NCBI GenBank assembly: GCA_023356605.1
Contig: JAKQYE010000011.1
Span: 1-48,980, forward strand
Direction: 5' to 3'
Source: Trichodesmium sp. MAG_R02
GTDB lineage: Bacteria > Cyanobacteriota > Cyanobacteriia > Cyanobacteriales > Microcoleaceae
Length of the DNA stretch: 48,980 nt
Both the position numbers and the translations under genes were made by a program. Numbering within the stretch: position 1 is the stretch's first letter; the number at the start of each line of letters is the position of its first letter. This document shows, piece by piece, positions 27,344 through 37,657 of this stretch. The notes below the pieces were generated by a model. The model worked only from the letters and a program-made list of their open reading frames with translations. It was not told the origin of the DNA and did not search any database.

Positions 27344-28279
27344 AGACCTCTCCAAAATAAAAATTCAGCTATAATTATAGAGTCGATTTTGTAAAATAAT
27401 ATACTGAAGAATAAATTATTATAAACTTTATACTATTTACATCATATACCAACATTTAAAATACTAGGAATTAACTTTGGAGTAAGTGAATCCACTGCTA
27501 ACAATATCTTTCATTATTGGGTAGATGTACTGAGAGAATTATTCCCACCAAGTTTGTTACAACAATTATCAGAAAGAGAAGATGAATATTTATATATACA
27601 AGATTTTTTAACAGAACAATAATTAATTTTAGATAGCACAAAACGAAATAAAAATAGGCTAAATTACAATAAAAAGCAAAAAAAATATTATTCTGAAAAA
27701 AATCAAAATCATATATTTAAAAATCAAATAATAAGTACTATTAAGCACCATAAATAGTAGATGTAAATGTGGCATAAAAAGGGCCAAAAAGTGATATTAA
27801 CTTACTTAAAAAACAACAAAAAAAATTGATAAAAATCAAAAATTTTAGGAATATAAAGCCTATGAATGGGCCTCAATAACTACCAGACAAAAAAAGCCAA
27901 TAAAAAAAGAAATACCGCATTAAATGAAAGAAGAAAATCTGAAAAAAAGCGAAAAAAATAATATTTGTAGAACATGTAATTAGATTGATAATTTTTTTTA
28001 TTAGCCAGGGAAAGGTTCAGATCAAGAAATAATAATTATCAAAAAGTAATTCTAACAATATGTGGATTGATTAGATTAAGAAGAGGAAGCTTAATTTTAG
28101 TATAAAATCAAAATAATTGAATAAAAAAACAAAAAAAAAGAGGCAATAAAATATTGATTTATTAATAATAAATACTCCAAATACTTATAATAGCCTACAA
28201 TTAGCCAATGCATACTTTACAATTATTAAGAGGCTTTAGTCAAGGGAAAGAATGGTTTTGCAAATTTTTGGAGATGTCT
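27344..28279 (+). mobile_element. IS5-family element (decayed) inside the repeat array
   Basis: The ends agacctctccaaaa and ttttggagatgtct are inverted, and AAT flanks both sides. Removing the element rejoins the repeat unit exactly (gaaat + aactcc). The inside reads HIPTFKILGINFGVSESTAN, FHYWVDVLRELFPPSLLQQL, a stop, LILDSTKRNKNRLNYN, KNQIISTIKHHK and further broken frames to LTICGLIRLRRGSLI, the layout of IS5/ISL2-group transposases. Many stops make it inactive. Confidence 0.85.
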
Positions 28280-28335
28280 AATAACTCCCTTTATTGCCCA
28301 AGAGCATCCCTCAGTAAAAACTCATTTAATTAAAT

Positions 28336-28426
28336 CAGGACTTACGCACAGGCACTATATCTAGTGGGGGCGAATGCCATTTACCCCTACATATGGCGTT
28401 TTAAAGGTTGATTTGCGTAAGTCCTG
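28336..28426. repeat. MITE2 copy inside the twelfth repeat unit
   Basis: caggacttacgcac ... tgcgtaagtcctg, flanked by TAAAT on both sides (28331-28335 and 28427-28431). The 193-bp unit without it reads straight through. This defines the element ends and a 5-bp target duplication. Confidence 0.9.
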
Positions 28427-28754
28427 TAAATTACTAAATTTGCCATATTTTTTGAGATAAATAGTTAACATCAGCCAGGAAAATTAGGGAAAGAAAATTT
28501 TTCTGGCTGGAATTTTTCAAAAATATCCATAATCTGAGTCACATCTGCCGAATGTGAGTTGGAAATTGGTTTACAGCAGTTTTCATCTTGGTAGACTACA
28601 GTAGGGACGTTTCGCTACGGGACATGAAACGCATTTTTGTTATGCAATGTCCCTACAAGGTTTTGGTTATGGCGATGTAGTTCATCAATTAAGTAGCGCT
28701 GTAATTGCTAAAAGCTGATACTAGTTACCGAAAAAATTGGCTTTACAGCGGTTT

Positions 28755-29595
28755 TCATATGAATAAACCACAGTGTTCAAACCAACCCATGGTATAATCT
28801 TCAGTAATTTGAGCGATCGCGCTTACTAATAACTCGATCCAATTGTTCTGAAGTTCGAGGCTGATAAGAACCGAGGAAATTTTTAAATTTTGACCAGCTA
28901 GATTCCATAGGTGACTCTCTCTGGAGAGTAGGCTGGGTGTGAATATTAATTCGGCTCCTGCTGAGTTAATCAAGTCTTCAATTTCGTAGTCCTTTATGAA
29001 CAGTTAAATTATCCATCAATACAATTGCTTAAGCGCCATAATTGAGGTACTAAAATTTGCTCTACATATGTTTCAAACACGTTTTTATTTGTACTACCAA
29101 TTACCGTCATTGATGCTATTTACGCCATCCAGGCTTAAGGCTCCTAAGACACTTGTATTTCTACCTTTATTTAATGGAGCATTACTGATTACTCTCTCTC
29201 CTACTTTTCCTCGACCATAAAGACGAGTCATTCCCAAATTTATTCCTGAAATTTCCACAAAAACCAAATTATTTATGTCTACGATCATCCAGCCATTTTC
29301 TATACTCATAACGTTTTTGCTTAATATCTTCTCTCTCTTGGAAGGGAAGCACAAATACTTTTTTTTTCTACTTATATTAATTTTTTTGAAAATTCTATAC
29401 ATTGTTGATAGACTAACTTTTACTCCTGTTCTAATTTCTAAATATTCCCATAATTCACAAAGTAAAATATCTGGTTTTTGTTGAATTTTATGCGCTCATT
29501 AAAGAATCAAAATTAGCCTCAAATTTAGACCAATGGTCCTCCTCCACGTTGCTTTGGATTCACAGTTCCTGTGGTTCAATAATGCCGTAATAAAT
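28755..29595 (-). pseudogene. IS630-family transposase remnant, third subgroup
   Basis: The minus strand has, in order, KPDILLCELWEYLEIRTGVK, SLSTMYRIFKKINISRKKK (HTH part), a first-Asp-region context changed to VFVEISGINLGMTRLYGRGK (FVDESG is usual, Asp is lost), ERVISNAPLNKGRN, a decayed middle with stops, and NSAGAELIFTPS (end motif), after which the frame shifts. The catalytic Asp substitution, stops and frameshift show a dead copy. Confidence 0.75.
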
Positions 29596-29849
29596 TACGG
29601 ACAAAAGTTAAACGTTCCTTGAAACCTTTGTGCTATTTGACGTTGAGAACCTTCTTGGTCTTGATAGGCCCATTACACAGGTCGGCCTAAATTTTGTGAA
29701 TATGGTCTGGCCATTTTTGTGGTTTAGCGATCGCTCGATCTGGAAAAAGCCCTGGCCCATAAGCGGGCGACTTTTTAGTTTATTTTTTTTCACAGGTTAT
29801 GTCCTTCTTCCTTTTTAGTTTACAAGAAATATATTAGTCGCAGGTGGGG
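29596..29849. other. Short stretch, nothing recognised
   Basis: No gene is supported. One HIP1 site lies at 29727. Confidence 0.3.
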
Positions 29850-30000
29850 AATCCGAGATAAAAAACGGACAGGTCGGCCAGCATAAGACTACTGCCAAAG
29901 TAGCAGCAGCCTGTGAGATGTAAACCCGCCGAAGGGCTGTAGTTCGGTTGTGTTTCCCCATGCCTAAAAGCCGGGGAGGATGTCAAAAGACCTAGCAACC
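29850..30000 (-). mobile_element. Relic of an IS200/IS605-type element end
   Basis: The minus strand begins TTTTGACATCCTCCCCGGCT and carries ATGGGGAAACAC, then a GC-richer, hairpin-rich stretch ending CGGATTCCCCACC. TTGAC followed by CATCCTCCCCG is the usual border pattern of IS605/IS1341 elements in cyanobacteria, and the structured part may be a former omega-RNA region. No coding part remains. Confidence 0.35.
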
Positions 30001-30005
30001 AAACA

Positions 30006-30043
30006 AAAATGTAGAGAAATTCCATAGAACATCTCTACATTCT
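30006..30043 (-). terminator. Intrinsic terminator after opcA
   Basis: On the minus strand AATGTAGAGA and TCTCTACATT form a perfect 10-bp stem around a ~14-base loop, followed by TTTTGTTT. It lies about 45 bases past the opcA stop and would end the zwf-opcA transcript. The T run on the other strand (ttctttttct) is weaker. Confidence 0.75.
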
Positions 30044-30089
30044 TTTTCTAGAAAAAATTAAATTTAGGATATATTTCGTATTGCTAAAA

Positions 30090-31412
30090 TTAACGTAACT
30101 TAAGAATTTCAGTAGTTACAGCTAAACTATCTTCATACAAAACCTCTCGTCCCCAACGTTGTAACTGTTGAGCCATCAAATATTCCGCCTTCTGATCGCT
30201 TAAAGCACTTACCTGCTCTGTACGACAAGACTGGGCACTACCACCAGCCTCCAATCGCATACAACCATTAGTTTCAGAACATAAAATGGTACAACAATCT
30301 GCATTGGGATTACTAGAATCCAAACGTAAGCCCACTAAATCTCCTGGTATTTCACCATAGTCAGCAGTAGAAATTGCTGCCAACTCTGCTAAAATCTCCT
30401 TATTATTAGGACTGACAAACTTAATATGAATGATGTCATAATCACCACCAGTTTCAGTATAAGTTATAGGTTGCCAATCAAGACGACTGGCAAACCAACT
30501 TAAGAACATTAATGCTTGAGATATATTACCTTTCTCATAGTCAAGAGTAATGGTGTCAATTTCAGCAAGAGAAGCGCGACGCTCTGGAGGGTCAAAAGTC
30601 GCAGCAGTTAACTCTTGCCATGCAGAGAGACGATGCCAATTTAAATCAGCAATATAGGTTTTATTCTCAATCAACTCCACCATTTTGAGAAATTCTGATT
30701 CTGGGTCGCTAAAATAAGATGAATCTAGAATAATACAGTTGCTAGTTTTACACAGGCAACGGAAAAGTTCTTGTTCTGGGTTGGGAGTGGCTTTCCACCA
30801 AACAAACTTGGGCAGGTCAGGAATCATTAATGATGTAACTACATTGCTCACCCGTTCCAGGGCTTCTTTAGTTCCCCGTAGAGTGATGTATTCACAACAA
30901 ATTAGTGAAGACTGCTTTTTCTGCACTGGGCAGTAAGCAGAAACTTGAGCTGTTACTCCTGTATCTTCTCCGAAGGTAGGACACAATGTAATAACCCGAC
31001 AAGGATTTTGAGCTGCGATAACTTCACTTACACTAAATCCCCTGATATCTATATTAGGGAATTGCTTATTTTCCAGTGATTTGGCAGCCCACTCTGAACG
31101 TAACTTGGCAAGAGTTTCAGAATCTACTCTGCCTGTTATTGGTAATCCATATGCCTTTTGAGCTTCTTTAATAGCTCCACGAGCTGCTCTTCCGTTAATA
31201 CCGTCTATTTCACCCTTGTAAAATCCTAAACCAGCTAAAAGTTGCTGGAATTCTTCGGGTTCATATACCACCATACTAAAAGTGGCTGCTCTGGTGGCAA
31301 TTGAAGTTGACTTCCCTCCATTTTGACTGAGCCAGATTTTATTTAGTTCTGCCTCAATTTCACCCAGAGATATGTCTTTTGGTTGTTGTAAAGCGACAAG
31401 TGTTGTACTCAT
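30090..31412 (-). CDS. opcA: Glucose-6-phosphate dehydrogenase assembly protein OpcA
   Basis: OpcA is a cyanobacterial allosteric activator/assembly factor that binds G6PDH and makes it active for the oxidative pentose phosphate pathway. The 440-aa product has the family hallmarks (PNIDIRGFSVSEVIAAQNPC, DLPKFVWWKATPNPEQELF, LNWHRLSAWQELTAATFDPP, VSALSDQKAEYLMAQQLQRW). Residues ~52-105 (FQQLLAGLGFYKGEIDGING, TGRVDSETLAKL) look like a peptidoglycan-binding-type helical module, unexpected in a cytosolic protein but seemingly built into the family. Several Cys occur, including NPCRVITLCP and LICCEY. It lies 196 bases downstream of zwf on the same strand; a gap that size allows its own promoter. 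A terminator follows. Confidence 0.95.
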   Translation of the reverse strand: MSTTLVALQQPKDISLGEIEAELNKIWLSQNGGKSTSIATRAATFSMVVYEPEEFQQLLAGLGFYKGEIDGINGRAARGAIKEAQKAYGLPITGRVDSETLAKLRSEWAAKSLENKQFPNIDIRGFSVSEVIAAQNPCRVITLCPTFGEDTGVTAQVSAYCPVQKKQSSLICCEYITLRGTKEALERVSNVVTSLMIPDLPKFVWWKATPNPEQELFRCLCKTSNCIILDSSYFSDPESEFLKMVELIENKTYIADLNWHRLSAWQELTAATFDPPERRASLAEIDTITLDYEKGNISQALMFLSWFASRLDWQPITYTETGGDYDIIHIKFVSPNNKEILAELAAISTADYGEIPGDLVGLRLDSSNPNADCCTILCSETNGCMRLEAGGSAQSCRTEQVSALSDQKAEYLMAQQLQRWGREVLYEDSLAVTTEILKLR

Positions 31413-31608
31413 TTTTTGTAAATGCTTAATTCTTTAGGTAATACTTGCGTTAAACCTGATGGTTATTGATATCCCCAAGGGTTACTTTGGGTTTATCCCA
31501 CCTGAAAAAGTCCTTTTTGCGGAATGTTCAACTTTTACTTCAGTAGTTAGCTCTAAATAGGCGAACCTATTTGAAATTACCGTCAAAAGCTGACAACAGA
31601 TAACTGAT

Positions 31609-33138
31609 TCAAAGTCGGCGCCAACGACGACCATCTTGGTTAAGCAACAGTTCGGCCTCAACTGGTCCCCAAGTACCTGCTTCATATAAAGGAATAACTT
31701 CTGGTGGAGCAGGAGCATCCCAGATACTAAGTATTGGTGTTAATGCTCGCCAAGATGCCTCTACTTCATCGCCACGAGTAAAAAGGGTTTGGTCTCCTAA
31801 CATACAGTCAACTAACAAACGACTGTAAGCGTCTGTACTAGGTTTACCAAAAGCAGTATCGTAACGGAAATCCATATCTACTGAGCGAGTTCGCAGGGAA
31901 CTACCTGGTGTTTTAACTTCAAAGCGCATCGAGATACCTTCATTGGGCTGAATGCGCAAAGCCAATACATTAGGATTAGCTTGTTTTGCTGCTGATTGGA
32001 ACATCAGAAATGGTACTTCTTTAAATTGAATTGCAATTTCTGAGACTTTTTTTGGCATTCGCTTGCCAGTCCGCAAATAAAATGGTACTCCTTTCCAGCG
32101 CCAATTATCAATATTGAGTTTTAGTGCTGCATAAGTAGGTGTTGTAGAGTTAGAATCTGCTCCTCCTTCTTCCCGATAAGCTGGCACGTTTTTACCTTTC
32201 ATCCAACCCTGTGTATACTGACCACGAGTTGCTGAATATTCTAAGCGCTCTAAATTTGCTAGACGAGTTGCCTGAACTACTTTGACCTTTTCATTGCGAA
32301 TACTGTCAGCGTCTAAGGAATTAGGAGGTTCCATTGCTGTCAGGGAGAATAGTTGCATCAGGTGGTTTTGTACCATGTCCCGCAGGGCACCTGATGTTTC
32401 ATAATATCCAGCACGTCCTTCTAGTCCTACTGTTTCTGCAACAGTGATTTGCACGTTATCAACAAATTGGCGATTCCACAGGGGTTCAAAAATAGCATTG
32501 GCAAATCTAAATACCATTAAGTTTTGAACAGTTTCTTTCCCTAGATAGTGATCAATACGATATATTTGCTCTTCGGGGCAAACTTGACGCACAATTTTAT
32601 TTAGTACCTGAGCTGAACTGAGGTCTCTACCAAAGGGTTTTTCAATTACTAATCTTTGCTTTTTAGTATCAACTAACATTCCGGCTGCCCCTAACTGTTG
32701 GGTCGCTTCTCCAAAGTATCGGGGAGCTACAGATAAGTAAAATACTCGATTACCTCGCGTACCTCTCTCTTCATCCAGTTGATTTAAAAGTTCTTTGAGT
32801 TTTTGATAATCTTCTGGTTTATCTATATTACCAGGGCAGTAAAAAATTCCCTTAGCAAAATCATTCCAAAGTTCTTGAGATTGTAATCCACCGCCAAATT
32901 CTTCTATACCTATCCGCATTTGTTCGCGGAAGTAATCATGGCTCCATTCTCTGCGTGCTACTCCCACTATTGTTAGTTCGCTGGGAAGTCTCCGTTCTAG
33001 CTTCATTTGATATAATGCTGGAACGAGTTTTCTCTGAGTTAGATCGCCGGATGCACCAAAAATAATCAAAATTTGTGGTTCTGGAACCCGGTCTTGTTGT
33101 AGACCAACTCGCAGAGGATTTTCTAATACTGCTACCAT
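31609..33138 (-). CDS. zwf: Glucose-6-phosphate 1-dehydrogenase
   Basis: Oxidises glucose-6-phosphate to 6-phosphogluconolactone with NADP+, the first step of the oxidative pentose phosphate pathway, which supplies NADPH in the dark and for nitrogen fixation. The 509-aa length is normal. Motifs: nucleotide-binding [10 protein letters not shown] (28-37), EKPFG (166-170), the active-site RIDHYLGKE (194-202), and RTGKRMPKK in the substrate-binding part. Cys187 (QVCPEE) and Cys445 (VDCMLGD) sit at the positions I recall for the redox-sensitive pair of Anabaena G6PDH, so thioredoxin control together with OpcA is likely. AAGGAG precedes the ATG. Order in the cluster is fbp-tal-zwf-opcA on the minus strand. 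Confidence 0.97.
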   Translation of the reverse strand: MVAVLENPLRVGLQQDRVPEPQILIIFGASGDLTQRKLVPALYQMKLERRLPSELTIVGVARREWSHDYFREQMRIGIEEFGGGLQSQELWNDFAKGIFYCPGNIDKPEDYQKLKELLNQLDEERGTRGNRVFYLSVAPRYFGEATQQLGAAGMLVDTKKQRLVIEKPFGRDLSSAQVLNKIVRQVCPEEQIYRIDHYLGKETVQNLMVFRFANAIFEPLWNRQFVDNVQITVAETVGLEGRAGYYETSGALRDMVQNHLMQLFSLTAMEPPNSLDADSIRNEKVKVVQATRLANLERLEYSATRGQYTQGWMKGKNVPAYREEGGADSNSTTPTYAALKLNIDNWRWKGVPFYLRTGKRMPKKVSEIAIQFKEVPFLMFQSAAKQANPNVLALRIQPNEGISMRFEVKTPGSSLRTRSVDMDFRYDTAFGKPSTDAYSRLLVDCMLGDQTLFTRGDEVEASWRALTPILSIWDAPAPPEVIPLYEAGTWGPVEAELLLNQDGRRWRRL

Positions 33139-33457
33139 CTATGTTGACTCCTTCTAAATTTATTACTATAGAAGCTCTTTTGTTTTTGACGAAGTATCTT
33201 TTTTTTGAGCACAGCAACTTTATCTCAGTCAGGTTTTAGGGGACAGGATGCCTGCACTGGAGAGGTTTAAATGTTAATATTTGTAACTCACGTACTCGAT
33301 GTATACTGTACGAAAATTTATTTATTTTGTTTACTAAGACTTGTTGTATGTCAAATCCTTCAGTAATTCAGCATCTTTAACTACATTAATTCCTATTTTA
33401 AGTCATCAGTCAAACTGTAACTTTTTTCACATTAGTAACTGATGACATTAAGTTCTT
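33139..33457. other. Intergenic stretch between tal and zwf
   Basis: About 320 bases without a gene. The zwf ribosome site is at its end next to zwf. The length suggests zwf has its own promoter here, but no -10/-35 pair or known operator stands out. Confidence 0.4.
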
Positions 33458-34606
33458 TTAACCTGAAATAGGTGCTAATTTTTTAACTTTTTCTTCTAAG
33501 GAATTGATTAGAGAAGTAAAGGGCTTGATAAATTTATCGATTCCTTCTGCCAGGAGTTGATCCATTACTTGATCAATGTTGATGTTAATCTCAGAGTCTT
33601 TAAGATTTTCCATGACCTCCTTTGCTGCTTCAATCTTGGTCTCAACTCGGTTGTCTACATGACAATGGTCAGCACAAGCATCTATAGTTTGAGGGGGCAA
33701 GGTATTGACTGTATTAGGTCCAATTAATTCATCAACATACATTACATCACTATAGGCTGGATTTTTTGTGCTAGTGCTTGCCCATAAAAGTCTTTGTACT
33801 TTTGCCCCTTTTGCTGATAAAGCTTTCCAGCGATCGCCTTGAATAATTTTTTTGTATTCTTGATAGGCAATTTTAGCATTAGCGATCGCTACTTTTCCTT
33901 TTACTGCTTCTAATTTTGCTTTAACAGTTTCATCTGCTATATTCTTAAGTTTACTATCAATAATACCATCAATATTACTATCAATACGACTCAGAAAAAA
34001 ACTTGCCACAGAAGCTATCTTATTAATACCCTCTCCTTTAGCAGCCCTAGCTTCTAAACCTTCAATATAGGCCCAAGCTGTATTTATATAGCTTTCTACG
34101 GAGAACAGCAAAGTTACGTTTACATTGATCCCTTCACTAATAACTCGTGACACTGCTGGTAAACCTTCTGGTGTACCAGGAATCTTAATCATTAGATTTT
34201 CCCTACTGATAGCGGTATAATAACGAATTGCTTCGCTGACTGTACTTTCTGTATCTTTAGCAATAGTTGGTGGCACCTCTATACTAATATAACCATCTAA
34301 CCCACCAGTCTGTTCATATACTGGCATAAATATATCACAAGCATCACGAATATCCTTAAACACAAGAGATTCGTATATTTCTATCACTGACTTACCAGCA
34401 CTGATACCAGCTTCAATATCTGCATCATAGATAGCATTACCAGCGATCGCCTTTTCAAAGATAGCGGGATTAGAAGTAATACCACGAATCCCTTTCTCAG
34501 CAATCATGCTCTTGAGTTCCCCAGACTCAATGATATTGCGACTCAGATTATCCATCCATATGCTCTGTCCAAGGTTTTCAATTTCCAGCAAATAATTAGT
34601 TGTCAT
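33458..34606 (-). CDS. tal: Transaldolase
   Basis: Transfers a dihydroxyacetone unit between sedoheptulose-7-phosphate and glyceraldehyde-3-phosphate in the non-oxidative pentose phosphate pathway. The 382-aa product is of the long bacterial/cyanobacterial type. Motifs: GITSNPAIFEKAI (42-54), DGYISIEVPP (104-113), the Schiff-base Lys141 in NLMIKIPGTPEGL, NVNVTLLFSVESY and VASFFLSRID. The C-terminal part (after residue ~320) is a helical tail of normal length. It lies between fbp and zwf on the same strand with 195- and 319-base gaps. Confidence 0.95.
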   Translation of the reverse strand: MTTNYLLEIENLGQSIWMDNLSRNIIESGELKSMIAEKGIRGITSNPAIFEKAIAGNAIYDADIEAGISAGKSVIEIYESLVFKDIRDACDIFMPVYEQTGGLDGYISIEVPPTIAKDTESTVSEAIRYYTAISRENLMIKIPGTPEGLPAVSRVISEGINVNVTLLFSVESYINTAWAYIEGLEARAAKGEGINKIASVASFFLSRIDSNIDGIIDSKLKNIADETVKAKLEAVKGKVAIANAKIAYQEYKKIIQGDRWKALSAKGAKVQRLLWASTSTKNPAYSDVMYVDELIGPNTVNTLPPQTIDACADHCHVDNRVETKIEAAKEVMENLKDSEININIDQVMDQLLAEGIDKFIKPFTSLINSLEEKVKKLAPISG

Positions 34607-34801
34607 AGCTATGTTAATTCAATTTCTACTATGTTTTCTCAGAGTTTTTTGTACTTTTAGATACTTTTCAATCATAACCAATGTTATCTACTTCAGCAGG
34701 TATTCAAGATTTTTTTACTGTGGTTCTCAACAGCAGTAAAGTCCATCTGCAATCTTTATTCTGCTTACAACAACTTTCAATCTATGACCTAATTCAAGTC
34801 C

Positions 34802-35866
34802 TTAACCTTGATTAGAAATCCGTTTTTGTTCTTTAATAAAAGACTCAACAAGTGCCACATCTTCCTTACTACCAATAATCAATGGCGTCCGTTGATGGAG
34901 TTTATCTGCTACTACATCCAATATTTCTTCAGTCCCTGTGCTAGCTCTCCCACCTGCTTGTTCTACTAGATAGCCCATTGGAGCTGATTCATATAGCAGA
35001 CGTAATTTTCCTTCTGGCTTTTTTACTGTACCTGGGTATAAAAATACCCCACCTTGATATAAAATTCTATGGAAATCTCCCACTAATGCACCGCCATAAC
35101 GGGCAGTATAACCTTCATGGCGATGAACATAGCGGATATAATCCCGCATACTATCATCCCACTGCCAAAAGTTACCTTCATTCACACTGTAGACCGGACC
35201 ATGTTCTGGAATTCTAATATCCTCATTAACAAGAATAAACTCACCTAAGCTCGGGTCTAGAGTAAATGCATGTACTCCTTGTCCTATGGAATACACCAAC
35301 ATTGTGCTAGGTCCATATAGGATATAACCAGCGGCAATTTGTTTATGTCCATTTTGAAGTAAATCTTGAGCTAAACCATTTTCATCATTACCTTCTTGTT
35401 GGCGAACTGAGAATATGGAGCCCACATTTAAATTTGTATCTAAATTAGAAGAACCATCTAGAGGGTCATAAAGCAAGGTATAGCGACCAATTGGACAATT
35501 TTCTGGGATATAATAAGGTTTTTCCATCTCCTCAGATGCCAAGCGGCAGACAAGGCCACTTTGCTTAAATACAGAGATAAATACATCATTGGCATAGATA
35601 TCCATCTTTTTGACGGATTCTCCCTGGACATTAACTGTGCCAGTAAATCCTAAAGTATCTTCTAATAATCCAGCACGAGTTAGGCGACGAGCGATTAATT
35701 TCCCGGCCAACCCTATTCTATTCATTAGGGCGCTGATATCTTGAGCATCTGGTGAGAAATGAAGTTGCTGTAGTACGTGACGTGATAAGGTTGTACAATC
35801 ACGATCCAATAACTGTGTTTCTTCCAGACGAATGTGAAGGTCTTCACCAGTTTGAGTATTCACCAT
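34802..35866 (-). CDS. fbp: Fructose-1,6-bisphosphatase, class I
   Basis: Hydrolyses fructose-1,6-bisphosphate to fructose-6-phosphate, feeding the pentose phosphate route and gluconeogenesis. The 354-aa protein has the class I metal/phosphate motif [11 protein letters not shown] (131-141), ASEEME (110-115), NEGN (229-232), the [14 protein letters not shown] segment (256-269), YPGT and [20 protein letters not shown] (287-306). It is the single-function type, not the SBPase/FBPase (GlpX-like) enzyme of cyanobacterial Calvin cycles. GGAGGAAT lies about eight bases before the ATG. First gene of the fbp-tal-zwf-opcA cluster, an order known from heterocystous and other filamentous cyanobacteria. 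Confidence 0.96.
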   Translation of the reverse strand: MVNTQTGEDLHIRLEETQLLDRDCTTLSRHVLQQLHFSPDAQDISALMNRIGLAGKLIARRLTRAGLLEDTLGFTGTVNVQGESVKKMDIYANDVFISVFKQSGLVCRLASEEMEKPYYIPENCPIGRYTLLYDPLDGSSNLDTNLNVGSIFSVRQQEGNDENGLAQDLLQNGHKQIAAGYILYGPSTMLVYSIGQGVHAFTLDPSLGEFILVNEDIRIPEHGPVYSVNEGNFWQWDDSMRDYIRYVHRHEGYTARYGGALVGDFHRILYQGGVFLYPGTVKKPEGKLRLLYESAPMGYLVEQAGGRASTGTEEILDVVADKLHQRTPLIIGSKEDVALVESFIKEQKRISNQG

Positions 35867-36162
35867 ACGTATAATTCCTCCATCTTAAGTAGCTCCGGTC
35901 AATAGAATAGTTACAAAGGCTTTAACTTTAATTTCTATGAGCTGAGATATGGCTAACTTCTATTCTATTTAGGCTTGAGCTAGAGATTGCTCAACTTTAA
36001 TGTGAACTTTAGATAGTCGCGTCAGTCAATATTTAAAAGCCAAAAGTCAAATAAGTGAAGGTAGGAGTTGGAAGTCAGAATTTAATAGCAATTCCTTCAA
36101 CTTCGCCAAAAATTTTAGGAGCTTAAAAAAATGTAAATTACCTAGTAATGATTGAGCTTGTA

Positions 36163-37044
36163 TAGTTATTTTAAATAAAAATGAGACATCATTTAGCACA
36201 ATAATTACGAATGATTTCCAAATCGAGATGTATTGATAGGTGAATACATTCTAGCTCTTTTTAATGCACTAAAATCATGTTCTATGTCATTTAAATCAGG
36301 AGAGTATTTTGGCAAAAATAGTAATTAGTGACCCCCTGCTTCTACTAATTCTTTAATAACGTTTTTTCGTAATTAATGGTGAATTATCCATGCAGCAGTA
36401 CACTAGGAATTTTTAATGATGGTAATAAATGTTGAGCATACCATTGTTCAAATCCCACGGCATTTAGACTTCCTTTGAATATAATTGGCCCTATTAAATC
36501 TTTTTCCTTTTTTCTTCTCCCGGCTACTAAATTTTCTCTTTTACCTCGTTTTTCCTCTTGCTAACCATAAACTTTTTTCCCTTTTTTTGACCAGGCATAA
36601 ATACAGTCTTGATTATCTTCAAATCCTGATTCATCTGTAAATACAAGGCTTTTACTTCCAATTTTTTTTGATCAAATTTCGAGGGAAAGCTGATAATATT
36701 TTATCCTTTCTTCTCTATTTCTTTCTCTATAACAAAGTTGTTTCTTTTTTCAAGGAAAATTCATTTTTTTTAAAGCATAAAATATAGCTGGTTGATTAAC
36801 TCCAATTTTTTTAGCTCTGTCTGACAACCCTCGACTCTGTATTTTGTTTTACATCTTTTTCTCATTCTTTCCAATCTAATTTTCTTTGACGACTTTTTAC
36901 CTTAGTTGCTGACAATTTTGGGCGAGATAACCATCTATATATCGAAGCTCTTCCTATCCCAAATGTATGAGCTGCTTTGGTAATTGTACCGCCATTTTAT
37001 ACAAAATTTATTACTTTTTGTCTGAAGTCTAAACTGTAAGGCAT
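36163..37044 (-). pseudogene. IS630 transposase pseudogene, 5' end lost
   Basis: The start at 37044 reads MPYSLDFRQK, matching the copy at 37731. It then shows HTFGIGRASIYRWLSR-like residues and later the QLIFLPKYSPDLNDIEHDF-like end motif at 36300-36240, with a right TIR at 36163 (tagttattttaaataaaaat). Stops occur throughout. The left TIR is not found upstream of the ATG, so the 5' flank has been replaced. Confidence 0.8.
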
Positions 37045-37099
37045 AGTTCAAAGGTGAAGATTGTGCAAAAATTGTAAACATTTATTGCGTGGCAAAAAA

Positions 37100-37650
37100 A
37101 TACTGGCCATTGAAGAATAAAAATACTACATCAACTTGGTCAAGTTCAGACTGATTTTCTAATTAGCTAATATCTCCCTCTATAATTTTAATTCTTGTTT
37201 ATAACCCTGCATTATTGATAGTTATTTGAGCAGTCTCAACTGCACCAGAATTAATATCTATACCTATTCCCGAAACTTCTGTAATTTTTTTGGCATTTTG
37301 GCAATATTAATTAGTTTAGCTCCGCTCCCACATCCAAGATAGGCAACAAATTAATAGGTTAATTCCTCAAAATATTGATCTACAAATTTTTCTCCATAAT
37401 CTCGTCCTGCTAAAGCAATATATTGACGATTGCGGTTAATAAAATTATTAGTTCTATTCTCATTTTTGGCAATAGATGCCAGATTTTGCAAGAGATATCC
37501 GTAACCTCAGATAAACCACAAAAAGTAACCTTTATTGTTATATACTTCCGCAAATAATCATCCTTGCTCAACAATTTGATTATTCTCATTAAGTTGACGA
37601 ATATCAGAACAAAATAGAGCTAAAACAATAGCTTCAACAGAGGGTTTATG
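37100..37650 (-). pseudogene. Decayed SAM-dependent methyltransferase-like gene
   Basis: The minus strand reads KPSVEAIVLALFCSDIRQLN, ENNQIVEQG, stop (TGA for a probable Trp), LFAEVYNNKGYFLWFI, stop, then RNRQYIALAGRDYGEKFVDQ, YFEEL, a frame change, VAYLGCGSGAKLINIAK (SAM-binding motif I, E/D.G.G.G-like) and, with a shift, GIGIDINSGAVETAQITINN (motif II region). Both ends are cut by IS630 copies in opposite orientation. The substrate cannot be told. Possibly cargo or a former resident gene. Confidence 0.65.
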
Positions 37651-37657
37651 TAAGTTA

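Larger units (their letters stand above)
25181..28556. repeat. Array of twelve 193-bp tandem non-coding repeats
   Basis: The motif ctgagtcacatctgccgaat (or a one- to three-base variant) begins units at 25181, 25375, 25568, 25761, 25954, 26147, 26340, 26533, 26726, 26919, 27112 and 27306, and closes the array at 28534. Spacing is 193 bp (194 at both ends). Each unit also holds a Pribnow-like AT stretch, a tttaattaaat palindrome and a ggaatttttcaaaaatat block. Since 193 is not a multiple of three, no frame stays open over units, so it is not protein-coding. The twelfth unit is split by an IS5-family element and a MITE2. Neighbouring units share private variants, a sign of unequal exchange or conversion. 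Confidence 0.95.

Noticed and set aside
25181-28556. The 193-bp array as a CRISPR
   Set aside because: Units are long and alike over their whole length; there is no short repeat with unique spacers and no cas gene nearby.
25181-28556. The 193-bp array as a repeat protein gene
   Set aside because: The period is not a multiple of three and stops occur in all frames of each unit.
29608-30025. Several ~60-codon frames on both strands
   Set aside because: They cover the IS605-like relic and mutually overlap; none has protein-like features or a start signal.
30739-30936. Frames within opcA, zwf and fbp in other registers (also 31482-31718, 32936-33217, 34978-35217)
   Set aside because: Shadows of well-recognised enzymes.
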